From an uncultured Roseateles sp. (GTDB lineage Bacteria; Pseudomonadota; Gammaproteobacteria; Burkholderiales; Burkholderiaceae_C): 64,000 nucleotides of DNA. Positions 38,461 through 47,926 of the stretch are shown here, piece after piece (position 1 is the first letter of the stretch; every line of letters begins with the position of its first letter). Below the pieces are notes generated by a model that was not told the origin of the DNA, searched no databases, and saw only the letters and a list, made by a program, of their open reading frames with translations. The translations under genes and the position numbers were made by a program. The DNA lies in contig NZ_CAMFJS010000003.1 of assembly GCF_945956965.1 (NCBI RefSeq), positions 62,001-126,000 on the forward strand, given 5' to 3'.

Positions 38461-41400
38461 TTACTCATAGGCAATCTGCGCCGGCGGCATGGGCGCCACG
38501 CCAGGCATCTGTTTGGCGACTGCTGCGGCAGCAGCGCTGCTGAGTTGCGCCAAGCGGGCCAACGCCTCATCGCAGGGCCAGAAGCGGCTGTCCTCACCCA
38601 GATCAATCTTGAACTCGGCACCCTCTTGCTCGCCACTCAGGAAGTGGTGCGTGACGATCTTCAAGCCTTGGGTCAAGGTACCGGCCTCGGTCTCCACCCG
38701 CTTGGCCGGCCATTGTTTGACCACCTCTTGCAGCGGCGGCAGCGTCGTGCGCACCGGCACATAGAAATGTTTGCCATTGCGGGCGCGGGCGCTGGCCAGG
38801 TCCATCACCTCCAGCACATTCATGCGGAAGCCGCCCGAGAAGCGGTCCATCTGCACCTTGCCGCGCATGATCAGCAACTCATCATCCACCAGCAGTTCCT
38901 TGGCGCTGTTGAGCAACTCTTCATTGGCCACGCACTCAATCGAGTCGCTCTTGTCGTCAAGCTTGAACAGCGCCACCCGGCCGCGGTTGCCATTGATGAT
39001 GCGCAGGTCGCTGACGATGCCGGCCACCTGCACCGGTTCGCGGATCTCGGTGCAATTGGCAATGCGCAGGCGCACCATGCGGCGGACTTCTTCGCCGCTC
39101 TGGTCAAACAAATGGCCGCTGAGGTAGAAGCCGATGGCGGTCTTCTCCAGCGTCAGCCGCTCCTTGATGCTCCAACTTGGCACGTCCACCAAATCAGGCT
39201 CGGCGGTGCTGGAAGCATGGCTATCGCCGAAGTCGAACAAGCCGCCCTGGTCGGCATTGGCCTCCAGCGTCTCGGCATGGGTGTAGCCACGCGCCACGCT
39301 GGCCAGCAAGCGGGCGCGATCGGGTTCCAGGCAGTCAAAGGCACCGGCCTTGATGAGCGCCTCCACCACCCGCTTATTGCAAGCCTTGCGGTCGATGCGC
39401 GAGCAAAAGTCGAAAAAGCTCTTGAAGGGCCCGCCTTCGGTGCGCTTGGCAACGATGGAGTCAATCGCGCCCTTGCCGGTGCCCTTGATGGCGCCTAGGC
39501 CGTAGTTGATGCGCTTGGGCCGCGCGCTGCTGACGGTGGGCTGGGCCCAGTTCGGGTACACCCCGTCGCCGGGCATGATGGGTTCGAAACGGTGCACACC
39601 GAGATTGACGTTAGGCGGCTCGAAGTCAATACCGAAGAGCTTGGCGTCATTCAACAAGACCTTGAGCTTGTCGGTGTCGTCCATTTCGATGGTCATATTC
39701 GCGGCGAAGAACTCCGCCGTGTAATGCACCTTCAGCCAGCCGGTGTGATAGGCCAGCAGTGAGTAAGCGGCAGCGTGCGACTTGTTGAAGCCGTAGCCCG
39801 CAAACTTCTCCATCAAGTCGAAAACTTCGTCGGCCTGCTTTTCATCCAGGCCATTGACGGCCGCGCCCTTGCGGAAGATGGCGCGGTGTTCGGCCATCTC
39901 CTCGGCCTTTTTCTTACCCATGGCGCGGCGCAACATGTCGGCGCCGCCGAGACTGTAGCCGCCCAGCACCTGGGCGGTCTGCATCACCTGCTCCTGATAG
40001 ACCATGATGCCGTAGGTCTCGGCCAGCACCGGTTCGGTCAGCGGGTGCGGGTACTCCACCACTTCCTTGCCATGCTTACGCGCAACGAAGGTGGGGATCA
40101 GGTCCATAGGGCCTGGGCGATACAAGGCGTTCAGCGCAATCAGATCCTCCAGGCGCGAGGGCTTGGCATCCTTCAACATGCGCTGCATGCCGGGGGATTC
40201 AAACTGGAACACGCTTTCCGTCAGGCCGTCGGAGAAGAGCTTGTAGGTGCGGCGGTCATCCAGCGGGATGGTCTCAAAGGCAAAGCTCTTTTGATCGGGG
40301 TAGCGGGCAACGATGAAGTCCTTGGCCAGCTCCAGAATGGTCAGCGTGGCCAGACCCAAGAAGTCGAACTTGACCAGGCCGATGGCCTCAACGTCGTCCT
40401 TGTCGTACTGGCTCACCGCGCTGGTGCTGCCGGGCTGTTGATACTGCGGGCAGAAGTCGGTGATCTTGCCCGGCGCAATCAGCACGCCCCCGGCGTGCAT
40501 GCCGATATTGCGCACCATTCCTTCGACGCGGGCCGCCAGCTTGAGCAGCTCGGCCACTTCTTCCTCTTGGGCCTCGCGCTCATTGATCTCCGGCGCCTCG
40601 TGGCGTGCATAGATGACTTTTTCTTTTTCCGGGTCAAAGTTCTCGGGCAGCTTGGCCAGCGTCACCGTCTTGCCCGGCGGCGCGGGAATCAGCTTGGCAA
40701 TGCCGTCCACCTGGCCATAACCCATGCCCAGCACCCGGCCGATATCGCGCAGCGCCGCCTTGGCCGCCATGGTGCCGAAGGTGGCAATCTGGCTCACCGC
40801 CGGCAGGCCGTATTTGCGCTTGACGTAATCGATCACCCGGTCGCGATTGCCCTGGCAGAAGTCGATGTCGAAGTCGGGCATGGACACCCGCTCAGGGTTC
40901 AAGAAGCGCTCGAACAGCAGGTTGTACTGCAGCGGATCCAAGTCGGTAATCAAGAGCACATAGGCCACCAGCGAGCCAGCACCCGAACCCCGGCCCGGCC
41001 CCACGGGGCAGCCATTGAGCTTGGCCCATTTAATGAAGTCACCCACGATAAGGAAGTAGCCAGGGAAGCCCATCTTGATGATGGTGCCCAGCTCAAACTC
41101 CAGCCGTTCCACATAGCGCGGGCGCTGCGCCTCGCGCTTGGCCTCATCCGGATAGAGCATCTTCAGGCGGTCTTCCAGGCCCTCGTAGGAGAGTTGGCGG
41201 AAGTACTGCTCCATCGGCATGGGTGTGACGCCGTCTTCCAGCAGCGGCGTCGGGAAATTGGGCAGCTGCGGCTTGCCCAGCACCAGGCTGATGGAGCAGC
41301 GGCGGGCGATTTCCAGCGTGTTGGCGATGGCCGAAGGAATGTCGGCAAACAGCGCCTCCATATCGGCCTGGCTGCGGAAATACTGGCCCGGCAGAAAGCG

Positions 41401-42087
41401 CTTGATGCGCTTGGGGTTGGCCAAGGTTTCGCCTTCGGCCACGCACACGCGCGCCTCGTGGGCCTCGAAATCGTCTTCGCCCAGGAACTGGATCGGGTGC
41501 GTAGCCACCACCGGCAATTGCAGCTCGGCGGCGAAAGGCACGCTGGCTTGCACCAAGGCCTCTTGGCCAGCCAGGCCGGCGCGCTGCAACTCGATGTAGA
41601 AGCGATTCGGAAAAATCTCGGTGAAGCGCCGCGCCCATTCCAGCGCGCGCGGTTTATCACCCGCCAACAGCGCCGCGCCCAGGCCGCCAAACTGCGCGCC
41701 CGAGAGGCAAATCAAGCCCTCGTTCAATTCGCGCAGCCATTCCCATTTCAAACAGGCCTGGTTGCGCTGCACGTTCTGAATCCAGGCACGCGAGAGCAGT
41801 TCGCACAGATTCAGATAACCCTGCTTGTTCTGCACCAGCAGCAGCAGGCGGGAGGGGTTCTTGTCCGAGCCCTCGGGCTCCAGCCAGCAATCGGCGCCCA
41901 GAATCGGCTTGACGCCCTTCTTGCGGCAAGCGTTATAAAACTTGATGCCGCCAAACATATTGGCCAGGTCGGCAATGGCCAGCGCCACCTGCCCGTCTTT
42001 GGCCGCGGCCGCGGCCGCATCATCGGTTCTGAGGGTGCCGTCAACGACGGAAAATTCGGTGTGCGTGCGCAGGTGTACAAAAGCCAT
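38461..42087 (-). CDS. dnaE: DNA polymerase III, alpha subunit
   Basis: The 1208-residue replicative polymerase begins MAFVHLRTHTEFSVVDGTLR (PHP domain). The polymerase core has GPGRGSGAGSLVAY and PDFDIDFCQGNRDRVIDYV with catalytic Asp residues. Fingers, a helix-hairpin-helix and an OB domain follow. It is the DnaE1 type with no built-in exonuclease insertion. ATG 42087 is used; the longer frame to 42252 is not conserved-like. Confidence 0.97.
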   Translation of the reverse strand: MAFVHLRTHTEFSVVDGTLRTDDAAAAAAKDGQVALAIADLANMFGGIKFYNACRKKGVKPILGADCWLEPEGSDKNPSRLLLLVQNKQGYLNLCELLSRAWIQNVQRNQACLKWEWLRELNEGLICLSGAQFGGLGAALLAGDKPRALEWARRFTEIFPNRFYIELQRAGLAGQEALVQASVPFAAELQLPVVATHPIQFLGEDDFEAHEARVCVAEGETLANPKRIKRFLPGQYFRSQADMEALFADIPSAIANTLEIARRCSISLVLGKPQLPNFPTPLLEDGVTPMPMEQYFRQLSYEGLEDRLKMLYPDEAKREAQRPRYVERLEFELGTIIKMGFPGYFLIVGDFIKWAKLNGCPVGPGRGSGAGSLVAYVLLITDLDPLQYNLLFERFLNPERVSMPDFDIDFCQGNRDRVIDYVKRKYGLPAVSQIATFGTMAAKAALRDIGRVLGMGYGQVDGIAKLIPAPPGKTVTLAKLPENFDPEKEKVIYARHEAPEINEREAQEEEVAELLKLAARVEGMVRNIGMHAGGVLIAPGKITDFCPQYQQPGSTSAVSQYDKDDVEAIGLVKFDFLGLATLTILELAKDFIVARYPDQKSFAFETIPLDDRRTYKLFSDGLTESVFQFESPGMQRMLKDAKPSRLEDLIALNALYRPGPMDLIPTFVARKHGKEVVEYPHPLTEPVLAETYGIMVYQEQVMQTAQVLGGYSLGGADMLRRAMGKKKAEEMAEHRAIFRKGAAVNGLDEKQADEVFDLMEKFAGYGFNKSHAAAYSLLAYHTGWLKVHYTAEFFAANMTIEMDDTDKLKVLLNDAKLFGIDFEPPNVNLGVHRFEPIMPGDGVYPNWAQPTVSSARPKRINYGLGAIKGTGKGAIDSIVAKRTEGGPFKSFFDFCSRIDRKACNKRVVEALIKAGAFDCLEPDRARLLASVARGYTHAETLEANADQGGLFDFGDSHASSTAEPDLVDVPSWSIKERLTLEKTAIGFYLSGHLFDQSGEEVRRMVRLRIANCTEIREPVQVAGIVSDLRIINGNRGRVALFKLDDKSDSIECVANEELLNSAKELLVDDELLIMRGKVQMDRFSGGFRMNVLEVMDLASARARNGKHFYVPVRTTLPPLQEVVKQWPAKRVETEAGTLTQGLKIVTHHFLSGEQEGAEFKIDLGEDSRFWPCDEALARLAQLSSAAAAAVAKQMPGVAPMPPAQIAYE

Positions 42088-42487
42088 AGAGCATTGTAGG
42101 CAATGGGCCAATCCGGGACGCCTGAGAAAGCCTTTGGCGGCGCCCGCCATAGACGCTGGAGTCGGACAGTTGAGCCAATTGCGACCGCCAAGACAAAAGG
42201 CGCGCGACGCGTCCACGGCGGCCTCAGGCTGAAATGAGCCGGCCTTGCACATCCAAAACTAACGGCCGCCGCGCTTGGACTGATGGCCGGTCTTCATCCC
42301 TCGCGCCCTACTGAACGCAAATACCTCGCATTCCCGGCTCAAAACCGAGGGTGATTACCCCCCTCAATTGCGGGGGTAGCCAGATGATTTCTCACTTTGT
42401 GCGATTGCCGGATTGTTATTGAAGTCGCACGATGGCCGAGCTGTCGCTGCGGTCGCAGTTGCGGTTCGAAATGCCTAGGAGTTCGCC
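42088..42487. other. 400-bp divergent intergenic region with inverted repeat
   Basis: The region lies between dnaE (minus) and the surface-protein cluster (plus). No gene is seen. At 42356-42378 an exact inverted repeat TACCCCC-N9-GGGGGTA occurs. It looks like an operator for a dimeric regulator and lies 110 bp before the first gene of the cluster. The first gene has a good Shine-Dalgarno, AGGAG, at 42478-42482. Confidence 0.5.
42356..42378. promoter_or_regulatory. Inverted repeat TACCCCC-N9-GGGGGTA
   Basis: The two 7-bp arms are exact, with centres 16 bp apart. Either an operator for the cluster at 42488-46588 or a hairpin; the arms are too short and unfollowed by T for a terminator. The cognate regulator is unknown. 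Confidence 0.45.
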
Positions 42488-42865
42488 ATGGAATTTCAAT
42501 TCGTCCGCCCCTTGAGCCTGCGCGCTCGCCAGGCTGCGGCCTCAACCCTTGTTTGCCTGCCGCTGCTGTGTTCGGCCCAAGGCATTGCCATTGCCAAAGT
42601 GCCCGCACCCAGCTTGGCCGGCCCTTCGCTGGTGCAAGCCACCAAGGGCGCCGTTTTTGAGGGGCGCGGTTACCCGCCGAACACCGCGGTGTCGATCGCC
42701 ATGCAGGCGCCCAATGGCGTTGAGTCCCAGTTTTCGGTCATGGTCAGCCCGGCGGGCACGCTCACTTACCGGGTTCCCGCCAGCATGGCCGGGGCGCACA
42801 AACTGAGTGTTCTGGACAGCTCGGGCAAGGCCTTGGCGAGCACCAATTTCATCGTGACGCAGTGA
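42488..42865 (+). CDS. Small exported Ig-like protein
   Basis: The 125-residue protein has a likely signal peptide (about 1-31; arginine-containing N-region, hydrophobic core and LCSAQG cut site). The mature part reads as one beta-sandwich: FEGRGYPPNTAVSIAM...VSPAGTLTYRVPASMAGAHKLSVLDSSGKALAS, an Ig/IPT-type pattern. No catalytic motif. It is the first gene of a run of exported-protein genes, with 7 bp to the next, so co-transcription is likely. Confidence 0.75.
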   Translation: MEFQFVRPLSLRARQAAASTLVCLPLLCSAQGIAIAKVPAPSLAGPSLVQATKGAVFEGRGYPPNTAVSIAMQAPNGVESQFSVMVSPAGTLTYRVPASMAGAHKLSVLDSSGKALASTNFIVTQ

Positions 42866-42872
42866 GGCCGCG

Positions 42873-44009
42873 ATGATGCAGTCGAGGCAAACAAAACACT
42901 TGAACAGGCAGCCTCCCAATCGGATCAGCCTAGTGGTCGCTGCAGCCGCCCTGCTTGCAGGCACGACAGCTGGCCATGCGAGTGAGCCCGCGAGCGGCGC
43001 TGTTGCTGGTGCTGTCGGCGTCACTGGTACATCGGTGGCGAGTGTGGCCTATGTGTCCCTGCGCGGCGGCGACCCGCAAATCTGGGTGCAAAACAGCCAG
43101 GGGCGTGAGCAGGTTCTCACCCAAGGTAAAGCGCTCTATGCCCAACCCGCTTTGGCCAGCGATGGTCGTTTGGCCTATGTGGCGCGAGAAGCCGGCCGCC
43201 CCGTGGTCTACACCATGAACGGCGACGGCTCCGCTCAGCAGCGTATCTCCACGGGAACGGAGGCTGAGATGGCACCGAGCTGGTCGCCCGATGGCCGATC
43301 ACTCGCCTTCTTTGCCCTGGACTTGCAAAGCGGGAAGTCGGTGCTGCGTCTGGTCAATCTCCAAACCCAAACAAGCACCACCATCGCCGGCCCCAGCACA
43401 TCCATGGGGCCAGCGCCAGCAAGCTGGTCGGCCGACGGAAAACGGCTGTGTTTTCTGGGCCAAGATGCCAAGGGCCGCACCCAGGCATTCGTCGTCCAGC
43501 ATGACGGCAGTGGCTTGAAGGAGCTGAGCAGCAAGTTCGCGCCACGCGGCGCAGCTTGGGCGGAGCTGTCCCCCGACGGCAAGAAGGTCGTTTGGGTGGC
43601 CGATCTGCGCGAGAAGCGCTCGCATCTGATCGTCACCGATGTCGACACGGCTCAGTCCACCGACCTCACCGCCGATGTGGTGGCCTCTCACGAATCTCCC
43701 CGGTGGTCACCCGACAGCCAGTACCTGGTGTTCTCCAGCACCCGTGATGACCCCGCAGGCACGCGCACCGACATTCACACCATGAAGTTCGATGGCAGCG
43801 AACTGCGCAACCTCAGCCACCACCCTGCAGAGGATTTCGATCCGAAATGGAGCAGCGACGGGCGCCACATCATCTTTGCCAGCTTGCGCAGCGGCACCTC
43901 GCTGCTCTACCAAGTGGATCTGCAAGGCAACAAGACCGAGGCACTGGCGCAGCATGCTTCGCATGACATGGACCATTCGGTGCGGCCTGTGGCCCTGCTG
44001 GCGCGCTGA
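42873..44009 (+). CDS. Exported TolB-like beta-propeller protein
   Basis: The 378-residue protein has a signal peptide (about 15-36, ending GHAS). At least five WD40-like PD40 repeats follow, seen as PSWSPDGRSLAFFAL, ASWSADGKRLCFLG, AELSPDGKKVVWVA, PRWSPDSQYLVFSS and PKWSSDGRHIIFAS. It is TolB-like only in fold: there are no tolQRA or pal genes nearby. It lies between the small Ig-like gene (7-bp gap) and the dockerin gene (72-bp gap), so it probably belongs to the same surface complex. Confidence 0.85.
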   Translation: MMQSRQTKHLNRQPPNRISLVVAAAALLAGTTAGHASEPASGAVAGAVGVTGTSVASVAYVSLRGGDPQIWVQNSQGREQVLTQGKALYAQPALASDGRLAYVAREAGRPVVYTMNGDGSAQQRISTGTEAEMAPSWSPDGRSLAFFALDLQSGKSVLRLVNLQTQTSTTIAGPSTSMGPAPASWSADGKRLCFLGQDAKGRTQAFVVQHDGSGLKELSSKFAPRGAAWAELSPDGKKVVWVADLREKRSHLIVTDVDTAQSTDLTADVVASHESPRWSPDSQYLVFSSTRDDPAGTRTDIHTMKFDGSELRNLSHHPAEDFDPKWSSDGRHIIFASLRSGTSLLYQVDLQGNKTEALAQHASHDMDHSVRPVALLAR

Positions 44010-44081
44010 TCAGGCTGAGCTTTCAATCAACCAAGCCAGGCTGCGCTCACGCGCGAGTCAGGCAAGACCAAGGATCTCACC

Positions 44082-45866
44082 ATGAACACCACTTCTTCCA
44101 GGTCCGCCCGCGGCCGGATTCACGGCGCCACCCGTGACGCCTCACTGGCCATCGGATTGCTGACGGCGCTCAGCCTTTGTACTGGTGCCAACGCCGCCTC
44201 CAAGACCTACACGCTGGACGCTGATTTCGATCTGGGCATCCTGTCCGGCGTCAATCACACCGCACCCAATAACAATCAACTGCAACTGAACACCACGGGG
44301 ACAACGTTTCCTGTGATGTGGATCGCCAATGCCGGCGAAGACACCGTGAGCAAGTTCGACACCAATGCCAACGTCGAACTGGCCCGCTACCGCACTTGGT
44401 TCGGGCCGGCCGGTCAAGCAGGTCATATCAGCCATCTGGGCGACGCCTACTCGGGCCCCGCACCATCGCGCACCGCGGTGGACATCAACGGCAATGCCTA
44501 TGTGCTGAACCGCTGGTTTGCTAACCGCAAACCGGTGCTGCTGAAGCTGCTGAGCGAAGGCTTTATCGACCGCAATGGCAACGGCATCATGGACACGTCA
44601 ACGGGTGCAGTGCCTATGCCCATGGCCGACACCAATGGCAACGGCGAAATCGATGACAACGAGATCACCGATGAGCGCATCGCCTGGGCCGTGCAGGTGG
44701 GCGACCAAAACGGCCTCGGCCGCTCCCTCTGCATTGGCACCGATGGCAATCTGTGGGTTGGCATGTTCAACACACAGCGCTATTACAAATACAGCTCGGT
44801 CGATGGCAGCTTGTTGGCTGGGCCGGTGCAGACAACGCCGACGGCAGGCCAACCGAACTCGGGCTCATGGCAGCCCTACGGCTGCTTGATCGACAAGAAC
44901 GGTGTGCTCTGGAGTGCCTCGCTGGGCGGCCCCCTGGGCAAGATCAGCAACACAGCCAGCAACACCGGCCCCTATACCGTTGCCTCCTTCCCGGGTGGCA
45001 TGTACGGCATTGCTTTGGGCAATGACAAGGTCTATACCGGCAGCAATAACCGCGTTTTTGACCCCGCGACCAATACCTCCGCAGCGATCGGTGGGCTAAG
45101 CGTCAGCTCAGCAGGCATCGTGGTTGATGGTTCCGGCAACATCATTGCTGGCACCAACACCGTGCAGAAGGTCTCGCCTGCAGGCGTCACTTTGTGGACG
45201 GCGCCATTGCAGGCAGGCGGCGCCTACTCCGTCGGTATTCAGGTGGACGCCAACAATGACATCTTCCAGATCGGCTACGGCTCCAACCGGGTGCACAAAT
45301 ACCGTGGCAGTGACGGTGCACCACTCGGAACCTTCCCCGTCGGCAGCGTGCCTTACACCTATAGCGATGCCGCCGGATTTGCCGCCCGCAACTCCACCAC
45401 GCCCACGGGAACCTGGACGGTGACCCATGACGGCGGCGCTGCTGGCGCCGCTTGGGATCGCATCAACTGGACCGATTCAGTGCCCGCCGGTAGCGCCGTG
45501 ATCGTCCAGTACCGCAGCGCGGATCTGGCAGCCAACCTCCCTGCTTTGCCCTATCAGACCGCCAGCAAGAATGTGCCCTTCACCGCCAGCGGCCGCTTCA
45601 TCCAGGTCTTGACCCGATTGAATGCCAACACCAGTAACGAATCACCGCTGCTCTACGACTTGACCATCAGCGCCAAGATCACCGCCTGCGATGTGGACTT
45701 AGACGGCGATGTGGACACGGTCGACCTGGCCCTGATTCGTGCCGGCATCGGCAAGACACCCACAGCCGGTGATCCTCGTGACGCCAATGGCGACGGCCTC
45801 ATCGATGCTCGCGATTTGCGCGCCTGCACCTTCAAATGCACCCGCAGCAACTGCGCAGCGAACTGA
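44082..45866 (+). CDS. Exported propeller protein with C-terminal dockerin-type domain
   Basis: The 594-residue protein has a signal peptide (about 20-39). Residues 75-435 form a Vgb/NHL-like propeller with repeated IDKNGVLWSAS-type blades. Two EF-hand loops are inserted at D163-D171 (DRNGNGIMD) and D183-E194 (DTNGNGEIDDNE). Residues 440-532 look like a beta-sandwich. The end (536-592) has two perfect dockerin calcium loops, D537-D548 (DVDLDGDVDTVD) and D567-D578 (DANGDGLIDARD), plus a conserved-looking C-x3-C-x4-C end. The cohesin-like PEP-CTERM protein is the next gene, 62 bp downstream, which makes it the obvious partner. Confidence 0.85.
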   Translation: MNTTSSRSARGRIHGATRDASLAIGLLTALSLCTGANAASKTYTLDADFDLGILSGVNHTAPNNNQLQLNTTGTTFPVMWIANAGEDTVSKFDTNANVELARYRTWFGPAGQAGHISHLGDAYSGPAPSRTAVDINGNAYVLNRWFANRKPVLLKLLSEGFIDRNGNGIMDTSTGAVPMPMADTNGNGEIDDNEITDERIAWAVQVGDQNGLGRSLCIGTDGNLWVGMFNTQRYYKYSSVDGSLLAGPVQTTPTAGQPNSGSWQPYGCLIDKNGVLWSASLGGPLGKISNTASNTGPYTVASFPGGMYGIALGNDKVYTGSNNRVFDPATNTSAAIGGLSVSSAGIVVDGSGNIIAGTNTVQKVSPAGVTLWTAPLQAGGAYSVGIQVDANNDIFQIGYGSNRVHKYRGSDGAPLGTFPVGSVPYTYSDAAGFAARNSTTPTGTWTVTHDGGAAGAAWDRINWTDSVPAGSAVIVQYRSADLAANLPALPYQTASKNVPFTASGRFIQVLTRLNANTSNESPLLYDLTISAKITACDVDLDGDVDTVDLALIRAGIGKTPTAGDPRDANGDGLIDARDLRACTFKCTRSNCAAN

Positions 45867-45928
45867 GCCTTCATCCACATGCGAGTCACTTGCGACTTGA
45901 ACCCAGCTGTTACCTCAAGGAGTTTGAA

Positions 45929-46588
45929 ATGAAAATGAAAACACTTGCCATCGCCGCCAGTGCGCTGGTCTTGCTGGTCTCGGGCGCACAGGCGGCGCCA
46001 GTGCTCAGCCTGAGCCCTGTCGTGTCCTCCCAACTGGTGGGCAACACCTTCTCCTTGGACGTCAAGATCACCGGCCTGGGCAGCGAGATTGTTTCGGTGT
46101 TCGATCTGAACATCTACTTCAACCCCGCCCAACTTAAAGCCGTCAGCTACAGCCTGGGTTCTGGCTTAGGCGGCCCCTGGACGGATCTTGGACTGGATCC
46201 AGCTGCACCAGGGTCACCAACAGACTCGTTCGATCTGTTCGCATATTCCAATCTTGTCGACCCCTTGGACCCGCTGACCGATGACAACTTGGCTGGGCTA
46301 CAGACGGACGACAGCTTCGTCCTGATGACCCTGAACTTTCAGGCCATTGGCGCCGGTGTCTCACAAGTCTGGTTCGGAGCCGGCGCCAATGAGCGAGACC
46401 TTGTGGGCCGGAATGCACTCTTGCTTCAGGACGTGCAGTTCCAAGATGCCTGCGTTGCCGTCAACAGCCCCACCGGAGGCAACAACAGTTGCAACCAGAT
46501 CCCCGAGCCCAATAGCTATGCCCTGCTAGGTCTGGGCCTTTTTGCGGCATTTGCGCCCACTCTGGCGCGCCGGCGCAAGGCGGACTGA
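45929..46588 (+). CDS. PEP-CTERM-anchored cohesin-like protein
   Basis: The 219-residue protein has a signal peptide (1-22, ending AQA). The body (about 24-175) has a cohesin-like beta-sandwich pattern: VGNTFSLDVKITGL...VSVFDLNIYFNPAQLKAVSYSLG. A Cys pair in the spacer is followed by the sorting signal: P192-E193-P194, a hydrophobic helix and RRRK. PEP-CTERM proteins are processed by exosortase; no exosortase gene is in the window. ATG 45929 follows AAGGAG. A strong terminator closes the cluster. Confidence 0.85.
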   Translation: MKMKTLAIAASALVLLVSGAQAAPVLSLSPVVSSQLVGNTFSLDVKITGLGSEIVSVFDLNIYFNPAQLKAVSYSLGSGLGGPWTDLGLDPAAPGSPTDSFDLFAYSNLVDPLDPLTDDNLAGLQTDDSFVLMTLNFQAIGAGVSQVWFGAGANERDLVGRNALLLQDVQFQDACVAVNSPTGGNNSCNQIPEPNSYALLGLGLFAAFAPTLARRRKAD

Positions 46589-46614
46589 ATTCGCTGAAGC
46601 GAGTCCAACACAGC

Positions 46615-46644
46615 AAAGCCGCGGCACAGTCCGCGGCTTTTTTT
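46615..46644 (+). terminator. Intrinsic terminator after the cohesin-like gene
   Basis: The stem AAAGCCGCGG/CCGCGGCTTT with a 6-nt loop is followed by seven Ts. It closes the transcription unit that starts at 42488. Confidence 0.93.
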
Positions 46645-46882
46645 CGATAGCACAGGCCTGCACGCCGAGGACTCGGGCATCAGTACTACTCAGGCGGCTG
46701 CCACTTTAGCCAGGCTCGCGCCTTTCCATGCCCGTTCAACAGACTGCGGTTCCCGGCCTTTGTGCAAGCCCGGCATTCGGCCATTACCGGCGCGCGGGCA
46801 CAGCGCGACGCTAGGCGTATCAAGCAACTGGTGCCGCAGGGCCACAGCACGTATGCTGCGGCCCCAAAGGAGAACCGCCTTC

Positions 46883-47926
46883 ATGTCGACTACCCAAGCC
46901 GCAATTCAAACGCCCCCTTTTTGCTTACGCACAATTCACACAGCAGCTTTGAGCACAGCGGCCATCGCCGCCCTGCTCTTGGCCATCTCGGCGCCAAGCC
47001 CGGCACAGGCCGCGACGGACAAAAACGCCGCGCAGACCAAACACAGCGCCAAGAACAAATCGAAGTCACCCAGCGCTAGCAAAGCCAAACCGCTGAGCAG
47101 CAGCGAAGTGATCAGCCAGTCGCCCGACAGTGACTGGCGCGACCTGGACCCGCAAAACACCCTGGCGATGGACTTGCCCCAGGGTCAGGTCTTGATCGAA
47201 CTGGCGCCGCGCTTTGCGCCGCGCCATGCGGCCAATATCCGCAGCCTGGCGCAGCAAGGCTATTACGACGGCCTGGCCATCGTGCGGGTGCAAGACAACT
47301 TCGTCACTCAGTGGGGCGACCCGGACGGCGATGACCCTGCCAAGGCCCGCAGCCTGGGCGCGGCCAGCGCCAAGATTCCGGCCGAGTTCAGCATTGCTTA
47401 CCGTGGCCTGCCGCTGACCCGCATGGCCGAGCCCGATGGCTGGGCGCCGGTCACGGGCTTTGTGGACGGCTTTCCGGTGGCCGCCGCGCCTAAGCAAAAC
47501 AAGGCTTGGCTGGCGCATTGCTACGGCATGGTGGGGGCAGGCCGCAATGAGGCGGCGGACTCCAGCACCGGCGCAGAGCTCTACGCCATCATCGGCCACG
47601 CTCCGCGGGCGCTGGACCTGAACATCACCGTGGTGGGCCGCGTGCTCAAGGGCATGGACTTGCTGGCCAGCCTGCCGCGTGGCACGGCGGCCATGGGTTT
47701 TTACGACAAGCCCGAGCAGCGTGTCGCCATCCAATCGGCCCGCTTATTGGCCGACATGCCGGTGTCTGAGCGCCCTGCCCTGCAGGTGATGCGCAGCGAA
47801 AGCAAGAGCTGGGCACAACTGCTGGATGCGCGCCGCAACCGCGGCGGCTGGTATGTGCACAACCCCGCCCGCACCGAACTCTGCGGCGGGCTGCCGCCAA
47901 CGCGGCCGGCCAAGGTAACGGGTTAA
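46883..47926 (+). CDS. Exported cyclophilin-type peptidyl-prolyl isomerase
   Basis: The 347-residue protein has an N-terminal signal-like helix (about 20-44, ending AQAAT) and a Lys/Ser-rich linker. The cyclophilin domain (about 90-300) reads [50 protein letters not shown]. The body is long and divergent compared with PpiA, with insertions around residues 160-200. It probably assists folding of envelope proteins. AAAGGAG precedes ATG 46883, ruling out the longer frame from 46760. Confidence 0.87.
   Translation: MSTTQAAIQTPPFCLRTIHTAALSTAAIAALLLAISAPSPAQAATDKNAAQTKHSAKNKSKSPSASKAKPLSSSEVISQSPDSDWRDLDPQNTLAMDLPQGQVLIELAPRFAPRHAANIRSLAQQGYYDGLAIVRVQDNFVTQWGDPDGDDPAKARSLGAASAKIPAEFSIAYRGLPLTRMAEPDGWAPVTGFVDGFPVAAAPKQNKAWLAHCYGMVGAGRNEAADSSTGAELYAIIGHAPRALDLNITVVGRVLKGMDLLASLPRGTAAMGFYDKPEQRVAIQSARLLADMPVSERPALQVMRSESKSWAQLLDARRNRGGWYVHNPARTELCGGLPPTRPAKVTG

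Noticed and set aside
39775-42099. 774-codon open frame antisense to dnaE
   Set aside because: Shadow of dnaE codon bias; no family pattern.
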